DNA of 11,140 bases from positions 1 to 11,140 of the forward strand of contig JAEXZL010000038.1 in the NCBI GenBank assembly GCA_023451395.1, in the 5' to 3' direction. This stretch comes from Bacillota bacterium (lineage in GTDB: Bacteria; Bacillota; Clostridia; Clostridiales; Clostridiaceae). Below the pieces are notes generated by a model. That model saw only the letters and a program-made list of their open reading frames with translations. It was not told the DNA's origin and did not search any database. Positions within the stretch are counted from its first letter, which is position 1. Each line of letters opens with the position of its first letter. Positions 5,170 to 11,114 of this stretch are shown piece after piece. The translations under genes and the position numbers were made by a program.

Positions 5170-7197
5170 ATGAAAGATAATAAAAAGGCTAATAGGCTTT
5201 TAGCGGAAAAAAGCCCATATCTTCTTCAACATTCTTATAATCCAGTACAGTGGTATCCCTGGTGTGAAGAGGCTTTTGAAAAAGCAAAAGCAGAAGATAA
5301 ACCTATTTTTCTTAGCATTGGATATAGTACTTGTCACTGGTGCCATGTTATGGCCCATGAATCCTTTGAGGATGAAGAGGTAGCGGAAATCTTAAACAAA
5401 TATTTTGTTTCAATAAAGGTTGATAGAGAGGAAAGGCCGGATATAGATAGCGTTTATATGACTGTATGCCAAGCATTAACAGGGCAGGGAGGATGGCCCC
5501 TTACAATATTAATGACACCGGAGCAGAAACCTTTTTATGCTGGAACTTATTTTCCTAAAAAATCTAGATATAATATGCCTGGACTTATAGATGTTTTACT
5601 ATCTGCTGCAGAGCAGTGGAGTACTGAAAAGGAGAGGCTTAAGAAATCGGGAGATAGGATTATACGGGAATTAAACAAGTTTTTTGTTTCCTCTAGTGAG
5701 AAAGGATCTTTATCAAAAGAGATATTGAGTAGGGGGTATGATCAGCTTTCAAAAAGCTTTGATGCTGTATATGGAGGCTTTGGTTCATCGCCTAAATTCC
5801 CAGTGCCCCATAAGCTTATGTTTCTTCTTAGATATTATAAGGACTTTCAAGAACCCTATGCTCTAGAGATGGTGGAAAAAACCCTGGAGGGTATGTATAA
5901 GGGAGGGATCTTTGATCATATAGCTGGTGGCTTTTCCAGATATTCTGTAGATAGAAAGTGGCTTGTGCCTCATTTTGAAAAAATGCTCTATGATAATGCC
6001 CTATTAACTATAGCATACCTAGAAGCTTATGAGCTTACAGGCAATGAGCTTTATAAGAACGTAGCAGTTTCTACTCTTAATTATATCTTTAATAATCTTA
6101 CCTCTAAAGAAGGTGGCTTTTTCTGCGCAGAAGATGCTGATAGCGAGGGTGAAGAAGGAAAGTATTATCTTTTTTCTCAAAGGGAAATAACAGATATTTT
6201 AGGAGAAGAGGATGGAGAGTACTTTAATGAGTATTTTGATATAAGCTTAAAAGGAAATTTTGAAGGGAGGAATATCCCCAATCTTCTTCATAAAGAGAAG
6301 CCTCAGGAGAAGGATGCTAAAATAACTAAAATAACTAAAAAGCTTCAGGAATACAGAAGTAAAAGATATAGTCTTCATAAGGAAGATAAAAACCTAACAT
6401 CATGGAATGGGCTTATACTGGCGGCTCTAGGACTTGCTTATAGGCTGCTTGGTGATGATATATACTTATCCTATGGTGAAAATGCCGTGAATTTTATATT
6501 TAAAAATCTTATAGATTCAGAGGGCAGGCTTATGGCAAGATATAGGGAAAGGGATATAAAGCATAAGGCTTATTTAGAGGATTATGCCTTCTTAGTTTAT
6601 GGACTTATAGAACTCTATGAGGCTTCCTATAATATAAATTTTCTTAGTAAGGCTATAACTCTTACAGAGCAGATGATGGATATATTCTTGGACAAGGAAC
6701 AGGGCGGTTATTATCTTTATGGGAATGATGGAGAAAGGCTAATAGCCAGACCTAAGGAGCTATATGACGGTGCAATACCCTCAGGAAATTCTGTAATAGC
6801 TTTTAATCTCATAAGACTAGCAAGACTTACTGGACGTGCAGATTTAGAAGAGGAAGCAGAAAAACAGCTTAGCTACATGGCGGGTACTATGGAAGGGTAT
6901 GAAATGAATTATAGCTTTTTCTTAACCGCTGCATCCTTAGCATTAGGTGAGAGTAGAGAGCTTGTATGTGTTCTTAAGGATAAACAGGAAGAAAAGGATC
7001 TAATAGAGTACTTAAGAGGGATAAGGGACTTTAACATTACAGTAGTGGTAAAAAATCAAGAGAACAAGGAAGATATAGAAGAGCTGCTTCCCTTTACTAA
7101 GGAATATGATTATATAAATGGAGAAGCTGCCTATTATTTATGCAAGGGAAATGTTTGTTTAGAGCCTGTTAATAAGCTGGAGCTCTTAAAACTATAG
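5170..7197 (+). CDS. DUF255 / thioredoxin-domain protein (YyaL / SPATA20 family)
   Basis: This 675-residue protein has the family's hallmark N-terminus: NRLLAEKSPYLLQHSYNPV, then STCHWCHVM with a CxxC pair (Cys55, Cys58), VDREERPDID (84-93) and GGWPLTILMTP (108-117). These belong to the DUF255/PF03190 thioredoxin-like domain (about 5-165). The rest, to about 610, is the (alpha/alpha) barrel-like part resembling glycan-modifying enzymes, with HFEKMLYDNA, CAEDADSEGEEGKYY and LTSWNGL segments typical of the family. The biochemical role of the family is not established. A thiol-redox or cellobiose-epimerase-like activity is only suggested by the folds. TAGGAG (5155-5160) supports ATG 5170. The gene ends at a strong terminator and appears monocistronic. 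It lies directly upstream of the sulfur-response cluster, and its promoter region shares a half-operator with cstR. Confidence 0.92.
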   Translation: MKDNKKANRLLAEKSPYLLQHSYNPVQWYPWCEEAFEKAKAEDKPIFLSIGYSTCHWCHVMAHESFEDEEVAEILNKYFVSIKVDREERPDIDSVYMTVCQALTGQGGWPLTILMTPEQKPFYAGTYFPKKSRYNMPGLIDVLLSAAEQWSTEKERLKKSGDRIIRELNKFFVSSSEKGSLSKEILSRGYDQLSKSFDAVYGGFGSSPKFPVPHKLMFLLRYYKDFQEPYALEMVEKTLEGMYKGGIFDHIAGGFSRYSVDRKWLVPHFEKMLYDNALLTIAYLEAYELTGNELYKNVAVSTLNYIFNNLTSKEGGFFCAEDADSEGEEGKYYLFSQREITDILGEEDGEYFNEYFDISLKGNFEGRNIPNLLHKEKPQEKDAKITKITKKLQEYRSKRYSLHKEDKNLTSWNGLILAALGLAYRLLGDDIYLSYGENAVNFIFKNLIDSEGRLMARYRERDIKHKAYLEDYAFLVYGLIELYEASYNINFLSKAITLTEQMMDIFLDKEQGGYYLYGNDGERLIARPKELYDGAIPSGNSVIAFNLIRLARLTGRADLEEEAEKQLSYMAGTMEGYEMNYSFFLTAASLALGESRELVCVLKDKQEEKDLIEYLRGIRDFNITVVVKNQENKEDIEELLPFTKEYDYINGEAAYYLCKGNVCLEPVNKLELLKL

Positions 7198-7223
7198 AGA
7201 AAAAATTAAAATATGAAGGATTA

Positions 7224-7270
7224 GAAATCTTCAAATCTACTAATAATAGGTTTGAGGCTTTCTTTTTTAT
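7224..7270 (+). terminator. Intrinsic terminator of the DUF255 gene
   Basis: GAAATCTTCAAATCTA (7224-7239) pairs with TAGGTTTGAGGCTTTC (7247-7262) over 16 positions with one mismatch and a few G-T pairs. The loop is 7 bases, and a run of six T follows (7263-7268). It isolates the DUF255 transcript from cstR. Confidence 0.88.
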
Positions 7271-7455
7271 TCAGTGAGAAGCTTATAGTGATAGTTTTAT
7301 AACTGTAATTATAATTATAGCTGGTAAATAATTTATTTTATAGGATATTTTATCTAGTTAATACCTCTTATAAAAAGATTTTGTAAATATTATAAGCATT
7401 AAGTGAATAAAATGTATGAAAATAATTAATAATCATTATTTAATAAAAATAGGTA
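7271..7455. other. AT-rich intergenic stretch before the cstR promoter
   Basis: The gap between the DUF255 stop and the cstR start is about 324 bases. Its 5' part is the terminator and its 3' part is the cstR promoter. Between them the DNA is very AT-rich with no ORF. It contains a near-palindrome CTGTAATTATAATTATAG (7303-7320, one mismatched pair) and a Fur/PerR-like dyad at 7427-7441. No RNA gene or riboswitch was recognised. Confidence 0.5.
7427..7441. promoter_or_regulatory. PerR/Fur-box-like dyad upstream of cstR
   Basis: TAATAATCATTATTT has the core AATAAT-C-ATTATT and matches the PerR-type consensus TTATAAT-N-ATTATAA at 11 of 14 defined positions. It ends 14 bases before the cstR -35. 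In DNA this AT-rich such matches arise by chance, so confidence is low. Confidence 0.25.
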
Positions 7456-7484
7456 TTGACAATATACCCATGGGGGTATAGAAT
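7456..7484 (+). promoter_or_regulatory. cstR promoter
   Basis: TTGACA (7456-7461) and TAGAAT (7479-7484) are separated by 17 bases, a near-consensus vegetative promoter. The spacer is almost entirely filled by the CstR-type operator, so binding of the repressor would block RNA polymerase. Confidence 0.85.
7463..7480. promoter_or_regulatory. CstR/CsoR-type operator 1 (cstR promoter)
   Basis: TATACCCATGGGGGTATA is a dyad with arms TATACCC and GGGTATA (7 bp) around ATGG. It sits between -35 and -10 and overlaps the first bases of the -10. The C-tract/G-tract with AT-rich ends is the pattern recognised by CsoR/CstR family repressors, here most simply by the product of the gene it precedes (autorepression). 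Confidence 0.82.
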
Positions 7485-7521
7485 GTGATTAAGATAAGAA
7501 TTATTAAAAAGAGGCGATTAT

Positions 7522-7782
7522 ATGAAATACAATCCTCAAGTAAAAAATAGAGTAAAAAGAATAGAAGGTCAGATCAGGGGAATCCTAAACATGATGGAAG
7601 TTGATAAGGAATGCAAGGATATCGTAATTCAGCTTTCAGCAGTACGCTCAGCAGTGGACAAAACCATAGGACTTATTGTCAGTGAGAATTTGGTTCAGTG
7701 TGTTGTAGATGGTGACAAGAGCGATGAAAAAGCTCAGAAGCTTATACAGGATGCGGTAAATCTGTTAGTTAAAAGCAGATAA
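7522..7782 (+). CDS. cstR: Persulfide-sensing repressor of the CsoR/RcnR family (CstR)
   Basis: This 86-residue all-helical protein has the CsoR/RcnR/FrmR signature (NRVKRIEGQIRGI at 9-21, QLSAVRSAVDK at 37-47). The sensing residues decide the subtype. Cys31 and Cys60 are present at the positions of the reactive pair in Staphylococcus aureus CstR. The residue four before Cys60, which is a copper-binding His in CsoR, is Asn56. This favours a persulfide/polysulfide sensor over a copper sensor. In the known system, disulfide, trisulfide or tetrasulfide bridging of the two Cys releases the DNA and induces sulfur-detoxification genes. GAGGCGA (7511-7517) supports ATG 7522. The downstream genes (rhodaneses, TusA, DsrE, persulfide dioxygenase) fit this assignment closely. 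Confidence 0.9.
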   Translation: MKYNPQVKNRVKRIEGQIRGILNMMEVDKECKDIVIQLSAVRSAVDKTIGLIVSENLVQCVVDGDKSDEKAQKLIQDAVNLLVKSR

Positions 7783-7822
7783 CGTTAAAGAGTGACTGAA
7801 GTTTCAATAGGAAAAATAAAAT

Positions 7823-7860
7823 AAACATGTGAAATAAATTAAACATGTTTTTATTTTTAA
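7823..7860 (+). terminator. Weak AT-rich hairpin after cstR
   Basis: AAACATGT (7823-7830) pairs with ACATGTTT (7843-7850) across a 12-base loop, followed by TTATTTTT. It may partly terminate the cstR transcript and separate it from the downstream genes. Because ACATGT is self-complementary, the pairing could be coincidental. Confidence 0.4.
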
Positions 7861-7867
7861 AAAAAAT

Positions 7868-7884
7868 ATACCCCATAGGGGTAA
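7868..7884. promoter_or_regulatory. CstR-type operator 2 (before membrane rhodanese)
   Basis: ATACCCCATAGGGGTAA contains the dyad TACCCC-ATA-GGGGTA (7869-7883). It lies 23 bases before the start codon at 7908. No good -35/-10 pair could be assigned around it, so it may control an unrecognised promoter or act as a roadblock to transcription from cstR. Confidence 0.75.
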
Positions 7885-7907
7885 AGGTTGAGTAGAGGAG
7901 AAGTGCC

Positions 7908-8264
7908 ATGGAGTATTTAAATTACATAATTCTTGCTTTAGGAATAGGATATATCCTTTGGAGGCTTATGCCTGCTAAAGGAGTAAATCAGATTACTACT
8001 GGAGAATTAAGAAAAGTGATAAAAGATAAGGATAAGCAGTTTGTTGATGTAAGAACCGTGGATGAGTTTAGAGGCAATAAAATATCTGGCTTCAAAAATA
8101 TACCTTTAAATGAACTTAAAGAAAAGGGAAATAGCCTTAATAAAGATAAAGAGGTTGTGGTTATATGCCAAAGTGGCATGAGAAGCAGCCAAGCTTGCAG
8201 GCTTCTAAAGAAAATGGGTTTTAAAGAGGTTACAAATGTTAAGGGCGGCATGAGCGCTTGGTAA
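7908..8264 (+). CDS. Membrane-anchored rhodanese-domain sulfurtransferase
   Basis: The protein has 118 residues. Residues about 4-21 (LNYIILALGIGYILWRLM) form one hydrophobic helix without a cleavage site, and residues 27-118 form a single rhodanese domain. The active-site loop CQSGMR carries the catalytic Cys87 in the usual CxxGxR form, and VDVRTVDEF and NVKGGMSAW are the typical flanking motifs. Rhodaneses carry sulfane sulfur as a Cys persulfide and pass it to thiol acceptors. The short N-terminus with basic residues after the helix suggests the domain stays on the cytoplasmic face, which is inferred. The ATG at 7908 follows AGAGGAGAAG (7894-7903). It is the first gene after operator 2 and could receive sulfur at the membrane. 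Confidence 0.88.
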   Translation: MEYLNYIILALGIGYILWRLMPAKGVNQITTGELRKVIKDKDKQFVDVRTVDEFRGNKISGFKNIPLNELKEKGNSLNKDKEVVVICQSGMRSSQACRLLKKMGFKEVTNVKGGMSAW

Positions 8265-8319
8265 ATATGAAAATAAAAATAAGTATAATAAAAAATAATA
8301 ATTAATATTGGAGGAAAAA

Positions 8320-8616
8320 ATGAAAGAAATAACTGCAAAAGAAGTAGAAAACTTATTAAATGAGGGAAAGAAGTTAAATATTATAGATGTTCGTGAAGTA
8401 GGTGAGGTTTCTCAGGGTAAAATACCTGGAGCTGTTAATATACCTCTAGGAGTAATACCTGCAAGAACTATGGATCTAGATAGAAACACAGAATATGTAA
8501 TGGTATGCCGTTCTGGCGGAAGAAGTGCTCAGGCAACAAGTTTTCTTGAAGCTCAAGGTTTTAAGGTAATTAATATGAGGGGCGGAATGCTTGACTGGAA
8601 GGGTAAAACCGAATAA
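8320..8616 (+). CDS. Single-domain rhodanese sulfurtransferase
   Basis: This 98-residue soluble protein is a complete single rhodanese domain with IIDVREVGE (21-29), the active loop CRSGGRS with catalytic Cys63, and a C-terminal RGGMLDWKG. Such GlpE/PspE-like proteins move sulfur from thiosulfate or persulfide donors to acceptors. The true start is ATG 8320, placed by GGAGG at 8310-8314. An upstream TTG (8308) in the same frame overlaps the ribosome binding site and is unlikely. It follows the membrane rhodanese by 55 AT-rich bases and is probably cotranscribed with it. Confidence 0.9.
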   Translation: MKEITAKEVENLLNEGKKLNIIDVREVGEVSQGKIPGAVNIPLGVIPARTMDLDRNTEYVMVCRSGGRSAQATSFLEAQGFKVINMRGGMLDWKGKTE

Positions 8617-8629
8617 TTTTTTAAATAAA

Positions 8630-8650
8630 ACATACCCCTTTGGGGTATGT
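8630..8650. promoter_or_regulatory. CstR-type operator 3 (before TusA-rhodanese gene)
   Basis: Perfect 9-bp arms ACATACCCC (8630-8638) and GGGGTATGT (8642-8650) flank TTT, the best palindrome of the four sites. It lies 14 bases before the start at 8664. A possible upstream promoter is TTGACT (8591-8596) with TAATTT (8614-8619) at 17 bases, which would place the operator just downstream of the transcript start. The RNA form would also make a small hairpin near the ribosome binding site. Confidence 0.8.
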
Positions 8651-8663
8651 TCCTGGAGGTATT

Positions 8664-9248
8664 ATGAAGGAATTAAATGCACACTTAATTTTAGATGCTA
8701 AGGGTTTAGCGTGTCCAATGCCTATTGTAAAAACTAGAAAAGCTATTAAAGATATAGATGAAGGACAGATATTAGAGGTTCAGGCTACAGATAAGGGATC
8801 AAAAACTGATATTAAGGCTTGGGCTGAAAATACAGGAAATCAATATTTAGGAACTATTGAAGATGGTAAAGTTTTAAAGCATTATTTAAGAAAAGGTTCT
8901 AGTGAAGAAGCGGTGGAAAAAAAGCATCCTGTGATTATCAATAATGATGATTTTGAAAGAAAACTTTTAGAAAAAGATGATATTGTTGTTATAGATGTAA
9001 GAGAAGAGGCGGAATATAGGTTTAGTCATATCCCAGAAGCCATTTCTATACCCCTAGGGGAATTAGAAGACCATTTAAAGGAGCTGGATAAAGAGAAGGA
9101 CTTATATGTTATATGCCGCACTGGAAGCAGAAGTGATTTAGCTGCTCAAAGGCTTTCAAAAGAAGGCTTTACAAGGGTAATAAATGTTATACCTGGTATG
9201 AGCAATTGGACTGGAGAAAAAACAGGAATAAATCATGAAGCATTATAA
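8664..9248 (+). CDS. TusA-rhodanese fusion sulfurtransferase
   Basis: The 194-residue protein joins two sulfur carriers. Residues about 7-77 form a TusA/SirA-like domain with the motif GLACPMP (Cys17, the sulfur-carrying Cys). Residues about 89-186 form a rhodanese domain with VVIDVREEAEY and active loop CRTGSRS (Cys151). Having both on one chain suggests direct transfer between the two cysteines, as inferred for the multidomain CstA-type proteins of cst operons. GGAGGT (8655-8660) sets the start at ATG 8664. An upstream in-frame TTG lies inside operator 3 and is not credible as a start. The TusA half is closely related to the free TusA at 10881, at both protein and DNA level. Confidence 0.9.
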   Translation: MKELNAHLILDAKGLACPMPIVKTRKAIKDIDEGQILEVQATDKGSKTDIKAWAENTGNQYLGTIEDGKVLKHYLRKGSSEEAVEKKHPVIINNDDFERKLLEKDDIVVIDVREEAEYRFSHIPEAISIPLGELEDHLKELDKEKDLYVICRTGSRSDLAAQRLSKEGFTRVINVIPGMSNWTGEKTGINHEAL

Positions 9249-9287
9249 AATAAATGAAAAAAATATAGAAAATAAGGAGCTTTAAAA

Positions 9288-9683
9288 ATGAATAAAAAAG
9301 TAGCGATAATTGCCAGCAATGGAGGACTATTTGAAGGATACAAGGTTTTTAATATAGCAAATGCAGCAGCTGCCACAGATATGGACGTAGAGATATTTTT
9401 CACTTTTGAAGGACTTAATCTAATTCATAAAGACATGGCAGGTAATCTACCTTTACCTGAAGGAAAAGAACATTATGCGGAAGGGTTTCAGAAGGCACAA
9501 GTTCCTTCTATTCCAGAACTAGCTTCTATGGCTCTAGAAATGGGAGTTAAATTCATAGGCTGTCAGATGACTATGGATGTAATGGGACTTGACAAGGAAG
9601 TGTTTATGGAAGGAATTGAGGTAGGCGGAGCTGTAACCTTTTTAGAATATGCTAAGGATGCAGATATTACCTTGAGTTTTTAG
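9288..9683 (+). CDS. DsrE-family sulfur carrier protein
   Basis: This 131-residue protein begins KKVAIIASNGGLFEGYKVFNIA and has the DsrE/DrsE_2-type alpha/beta fold pattern, with AAAATDMDVEIFFTFEGL (26-43) and GCQMTMDVMGL (91-101) containing the single conserved Cys92. DsrE relatives accept persulfide sulfur on this Cys and exchange it with TusA. Partners here would be the two TusA domains in the same cluster. AAGGAGCT, 8 bases before ATG 9288, is a good ribosome binding site. It lies between the TusA fusion and operator 4. No DsrF or DsrH partners are present in the window, so it is probably a stand-alone homo-oligomeric carrier of the DsrE2/DsrE3 kind. The exact subgroup is not certain. Confidence 0.87.
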   Translation: MNKKVAIIASNGGLFEGYKVFNIANAAAATDMDVEIFFTFEGLNLIHKDMAGNLPLPEGKEHYAEGFQKAQVPSIPELASMALEMGVKFIGCQMTMDVMGLDKEVFMEGIEVGGAVTFLEYAKDADITLSF

Positions 9684-9692
9684 TAAAAAAAT

Positions 9693-9722
9693 TTGAAAAA
9701 AATATACCTAGGGGGGTATTTA
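9693..9722 (+). promoter_or_regulatory. Candidate internal promoter for the dioxygenase gene
   Basis: TTGAAA (9693-9698) and TATTTA (9717-9722) are 18 bases apart with operator 4 filling the spacer, the same architecture as the cstR promoter. The -10 is poor, so an internal promoter is possible but unproven. Confidence 0.4.
9704..9719. promoter_or_regulatory. CstR-type operator 4, overlapping the ribosome binding site of the dioxygenase gene
   Basis: ATACCTAGGGGGGTAT has ATACC/GGTAT arms and matches operator 1 (ATACCCATGGGGGTAT, 7464-7479) at 13 of 16 positions. Its AGGGGGG (9710-9716) is the only Shine-Dalgarno-like stretch before ATG 9728, with 11 bases between, so the same bases seem to serve as repressor site and ribosome binding site. 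Confidence 0.72.
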
Positions 9723-9727
9723 TTAAG

Positions 9728-10855
9728 ATGAATATTAGAAAAGTTAAAGCAGAGGAAATAACAAAAAAAGTATTTAATAAGGAAAAATTATTTATATTAG
9801 ATGTTCGTAATAGAGATGAATTTAAGGATTGGAAAATAGAAGGGGAAAAATTTACCCATTTAAATATGCCTTACTTTGAACTTTTAGACGGAGTAGATAG
9901 TATAAAGGAGCATCTTCCTAAGGATGAGGAAATTCTTGTGGTTTGTGCTAAGGAAGGCTCTTCGGTGATGATAGCAGAAATGCTTCAGGAGGAAGGATAT
10001 AAAGCTTCATACCTAGAAGGCGGAATGAAGAACTGGAGTGAGCATCTAGAGCCCGTAAAAATAGCAGATTTAAAGGATGGTGGAGAGCTTTATCAGTTTG
10101 TACGTATAGGAAAGGGATGTTTATCCTATATGGTAATTTCTGAAGGAGAGGCAGCTATAATAGATGCTACAAGAATGGTTGAAGTTTTTATTAACTTTGC
10201 TAGGGAAAAGAGAGTAAAAATCACTCAAGTCTTTGACACCCATTTACATGCAGATCACATTTCTGGAGGAAGACTTATAGCAGAGAAAACAGGGGCTTCC
10301 TACTGGCTCCCCCCAAAGGATGCAGAGGAGGTAACCTTTAGTTACAATTCCCTTGAGGATGGTAATGAAGTGGTAATTGGTAAATCATCAATAAAGATAC
10401 AGGCTCTCTACACACCAGGACATACTATAGGCTCTACTTCCTTTATAGTTGATGATAGCTTCTTATTAACAGGGGATATACTGTTCATTGATTCCATAGG
10501 AAGACCTGATTTAGCAGGCCTTGCAGAGGATTGGGTAGGCGATTTAAGAAAAAGTCTTTATAAGAGTTACAGAGATCTATCCTCAGAACTTGTTGTTTTA
10601 CCAGCTCACTTTATGATTATAGAAGAGTTAAATGAAGACGGAAGTGTTGCTGAAAGATTAGGCAAGCTTTTTGAAAAAAATCATGGACTTAATATTAAAG
10701 ATGAAGAAGAATTTAGAACAATGGTTACTAAAAATCTACCACCTCAGCCTAACTCTTACAAAGAGATACGCCAAACAAATATGGGGAAAATAAGCCCAGA
10801 GGAAGAGCGTCAGAGAGAGATGGAAATTGGACCAAACCGCTGTGCTATAAGATAA
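9728..10855 (+). CDS. Rhodanese-persulfide dioxygenase fusion (metallo-beta-lactamase fold)
   Basis: The protein has 375 residues. Residues about 1-110 form a rhodanese domain with ILDVRNRDEF and an active loop CAKEGSS (Cys73 kept, but the usual Arg is missing). Residues about 115-375 are a metallo-beta-lactamase fold of the ETHE1/persulfide dioxygenase type: THLHADHISGG (171-181; His172, His174, Asp176, His177), PGHTIGS (His232), TGDILFIDSIGRPDL (Asp250) and PAH (His294). The C-terminal LPPQPNSY also fits. In ETHE1-like enzymes two His and one Asp hold a single Fe(II) that uses O2 to oxidise glutathione or other thiol persulfide to sulfite, and here His232 and Asp250 are the likely counterparts along with a His of the first motif. 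The rhodanese is at the N-terminus, whereas Staphylococcus CstB and PRF-type fusions have it after the dioxygenase. A plain hydrolase (glyoxalase II-like) is the alternative, but the SIGRPDL motif favours dioxygenase. Confidence 0.88.
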   Translation: MNIRKVKAEEITKKVFNKEKLFILDVRNRDEFKDWKIEGEKFTHLNMPYFELLDGVDSIKEHLPKDEEILVVCAKEGSSVMIAEMLQEEGYKASYLEGGMKNWSEHLEPVKIADLKDGGELYQFVRIGKGCLSYMVISEGEAAIIDATRMVEVFINFAREKRVKITQVFDTHLHADHISGGRLIAEKTGASYWLPPKDAEEVTFSYNSLEDGNEVVIGKSSIKIQALYTPGHTIGSTSFIVDDSFLLTGDILFIDSIGRPDLAGLAEDWVGDLRKSLYKSYRDLSSELVVLPAHFMIIEELNEDGSVAERLGKLFEKNHGLNIKDEEEFRTMVTKNLPPQPNSYKEIRQTNMGKISPEEERQREMEIGPNRCAIR

Positions 10856-10880
10856 ATATAAAATTCGGAGGATATTAATA

Positions 10881-11108
10881 ATGGAAATAGCAAAAATTTT
10901 AGATGCAAAAGGATTAGCTTGTCCTATGCCTATAGTAAAAACGAAAAAAGCTATTAATGAAATTGAAATAGGTGAAATATTAGAGGTTCATGCTACTGAT
11001 AAGGGTGCTGTAAATGACTTACCTGCATGGGCAAAGGCAGTAGGGCATGAAATCATAGATACCAAAGAAGAAGGAAATATATTAAAATTTTGGATTAAAA
11101 AGAATTAG
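10881..11108 (+). CDS. tusA: TusA-family sulfur carrier
   Basis: This 75-residue protein is a complete TusA/SirA domain with ILDAKGLACPMPIVKT (6-21), where Cys14 of the CPMP motif carries the persulfide sulfur, and a C-terminal beta strand (ILKFWIKK). TusA proteins relay sulfur between cysteine desulfurase or rhodanese donors and acceptors such as DsrE. GGAGGAT (10867-10873) gives a well-spaced site for ATG 10881. It is the last gene visible in the cluster, 25 bases after the dioxygenase, and is followed by a hairpin. Its core is about as similar to the TusA half of the 8664 fusion as expected for a within-cluster duplication, so it probably provides a mobile carrier alongside the fused one. 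The tusA name is by family and not by proven orthology to the tRNA-thiolation protein. Confidence 0.9.
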   Translation: MEIAKILDAKGLACPMPIVKTKKAINEIEIGEILEVHATDKGAVNDLPAWAKAVGHEIIDTKEEGNILKFWIKKN

Positions 11109-11114
11109 TGTTTA

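Larger units (their letters stand above)
8691..10957 (+). repeat. Duplicated TusA core: 8691-8749 and 10899-10957
   Basis: Only the two ends of this span are repeats. The 59-base segments encoding DAKGLACPMPIVKT and following residues in the TusA fusion and in the free tusA differ at 8 positions by my count, mostly silent. This supports recent duplication or gene conversion within the cluster and could allow recombination that deletes the genes between. Confidence 0.6.

Noticed and set aside
7522..7782. Copper-sensing CsoR with a copper-resistance cluster
   Set aside because: The copper-binding His is Asn56, and no copper ATPase or CopZ gene follows. The neighbours are all sulfur-transfer proteins.
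7988..8338. 116-codon minus-strand ORF across the membrane rhodanese gene
   Set aside because: It is antisense to the rhodanese domain. Its Leu/Phe-rich sequence is a by-product of the AT-rich complementary strand.
9728..10855. True metallo-beta-lactamase or glyoxalase II
   Set aside because: The SIGRPDL motif after the Asp ligand, the fused rhodanese and the sulfur-gene context all favour a persulfide dioxygenase.
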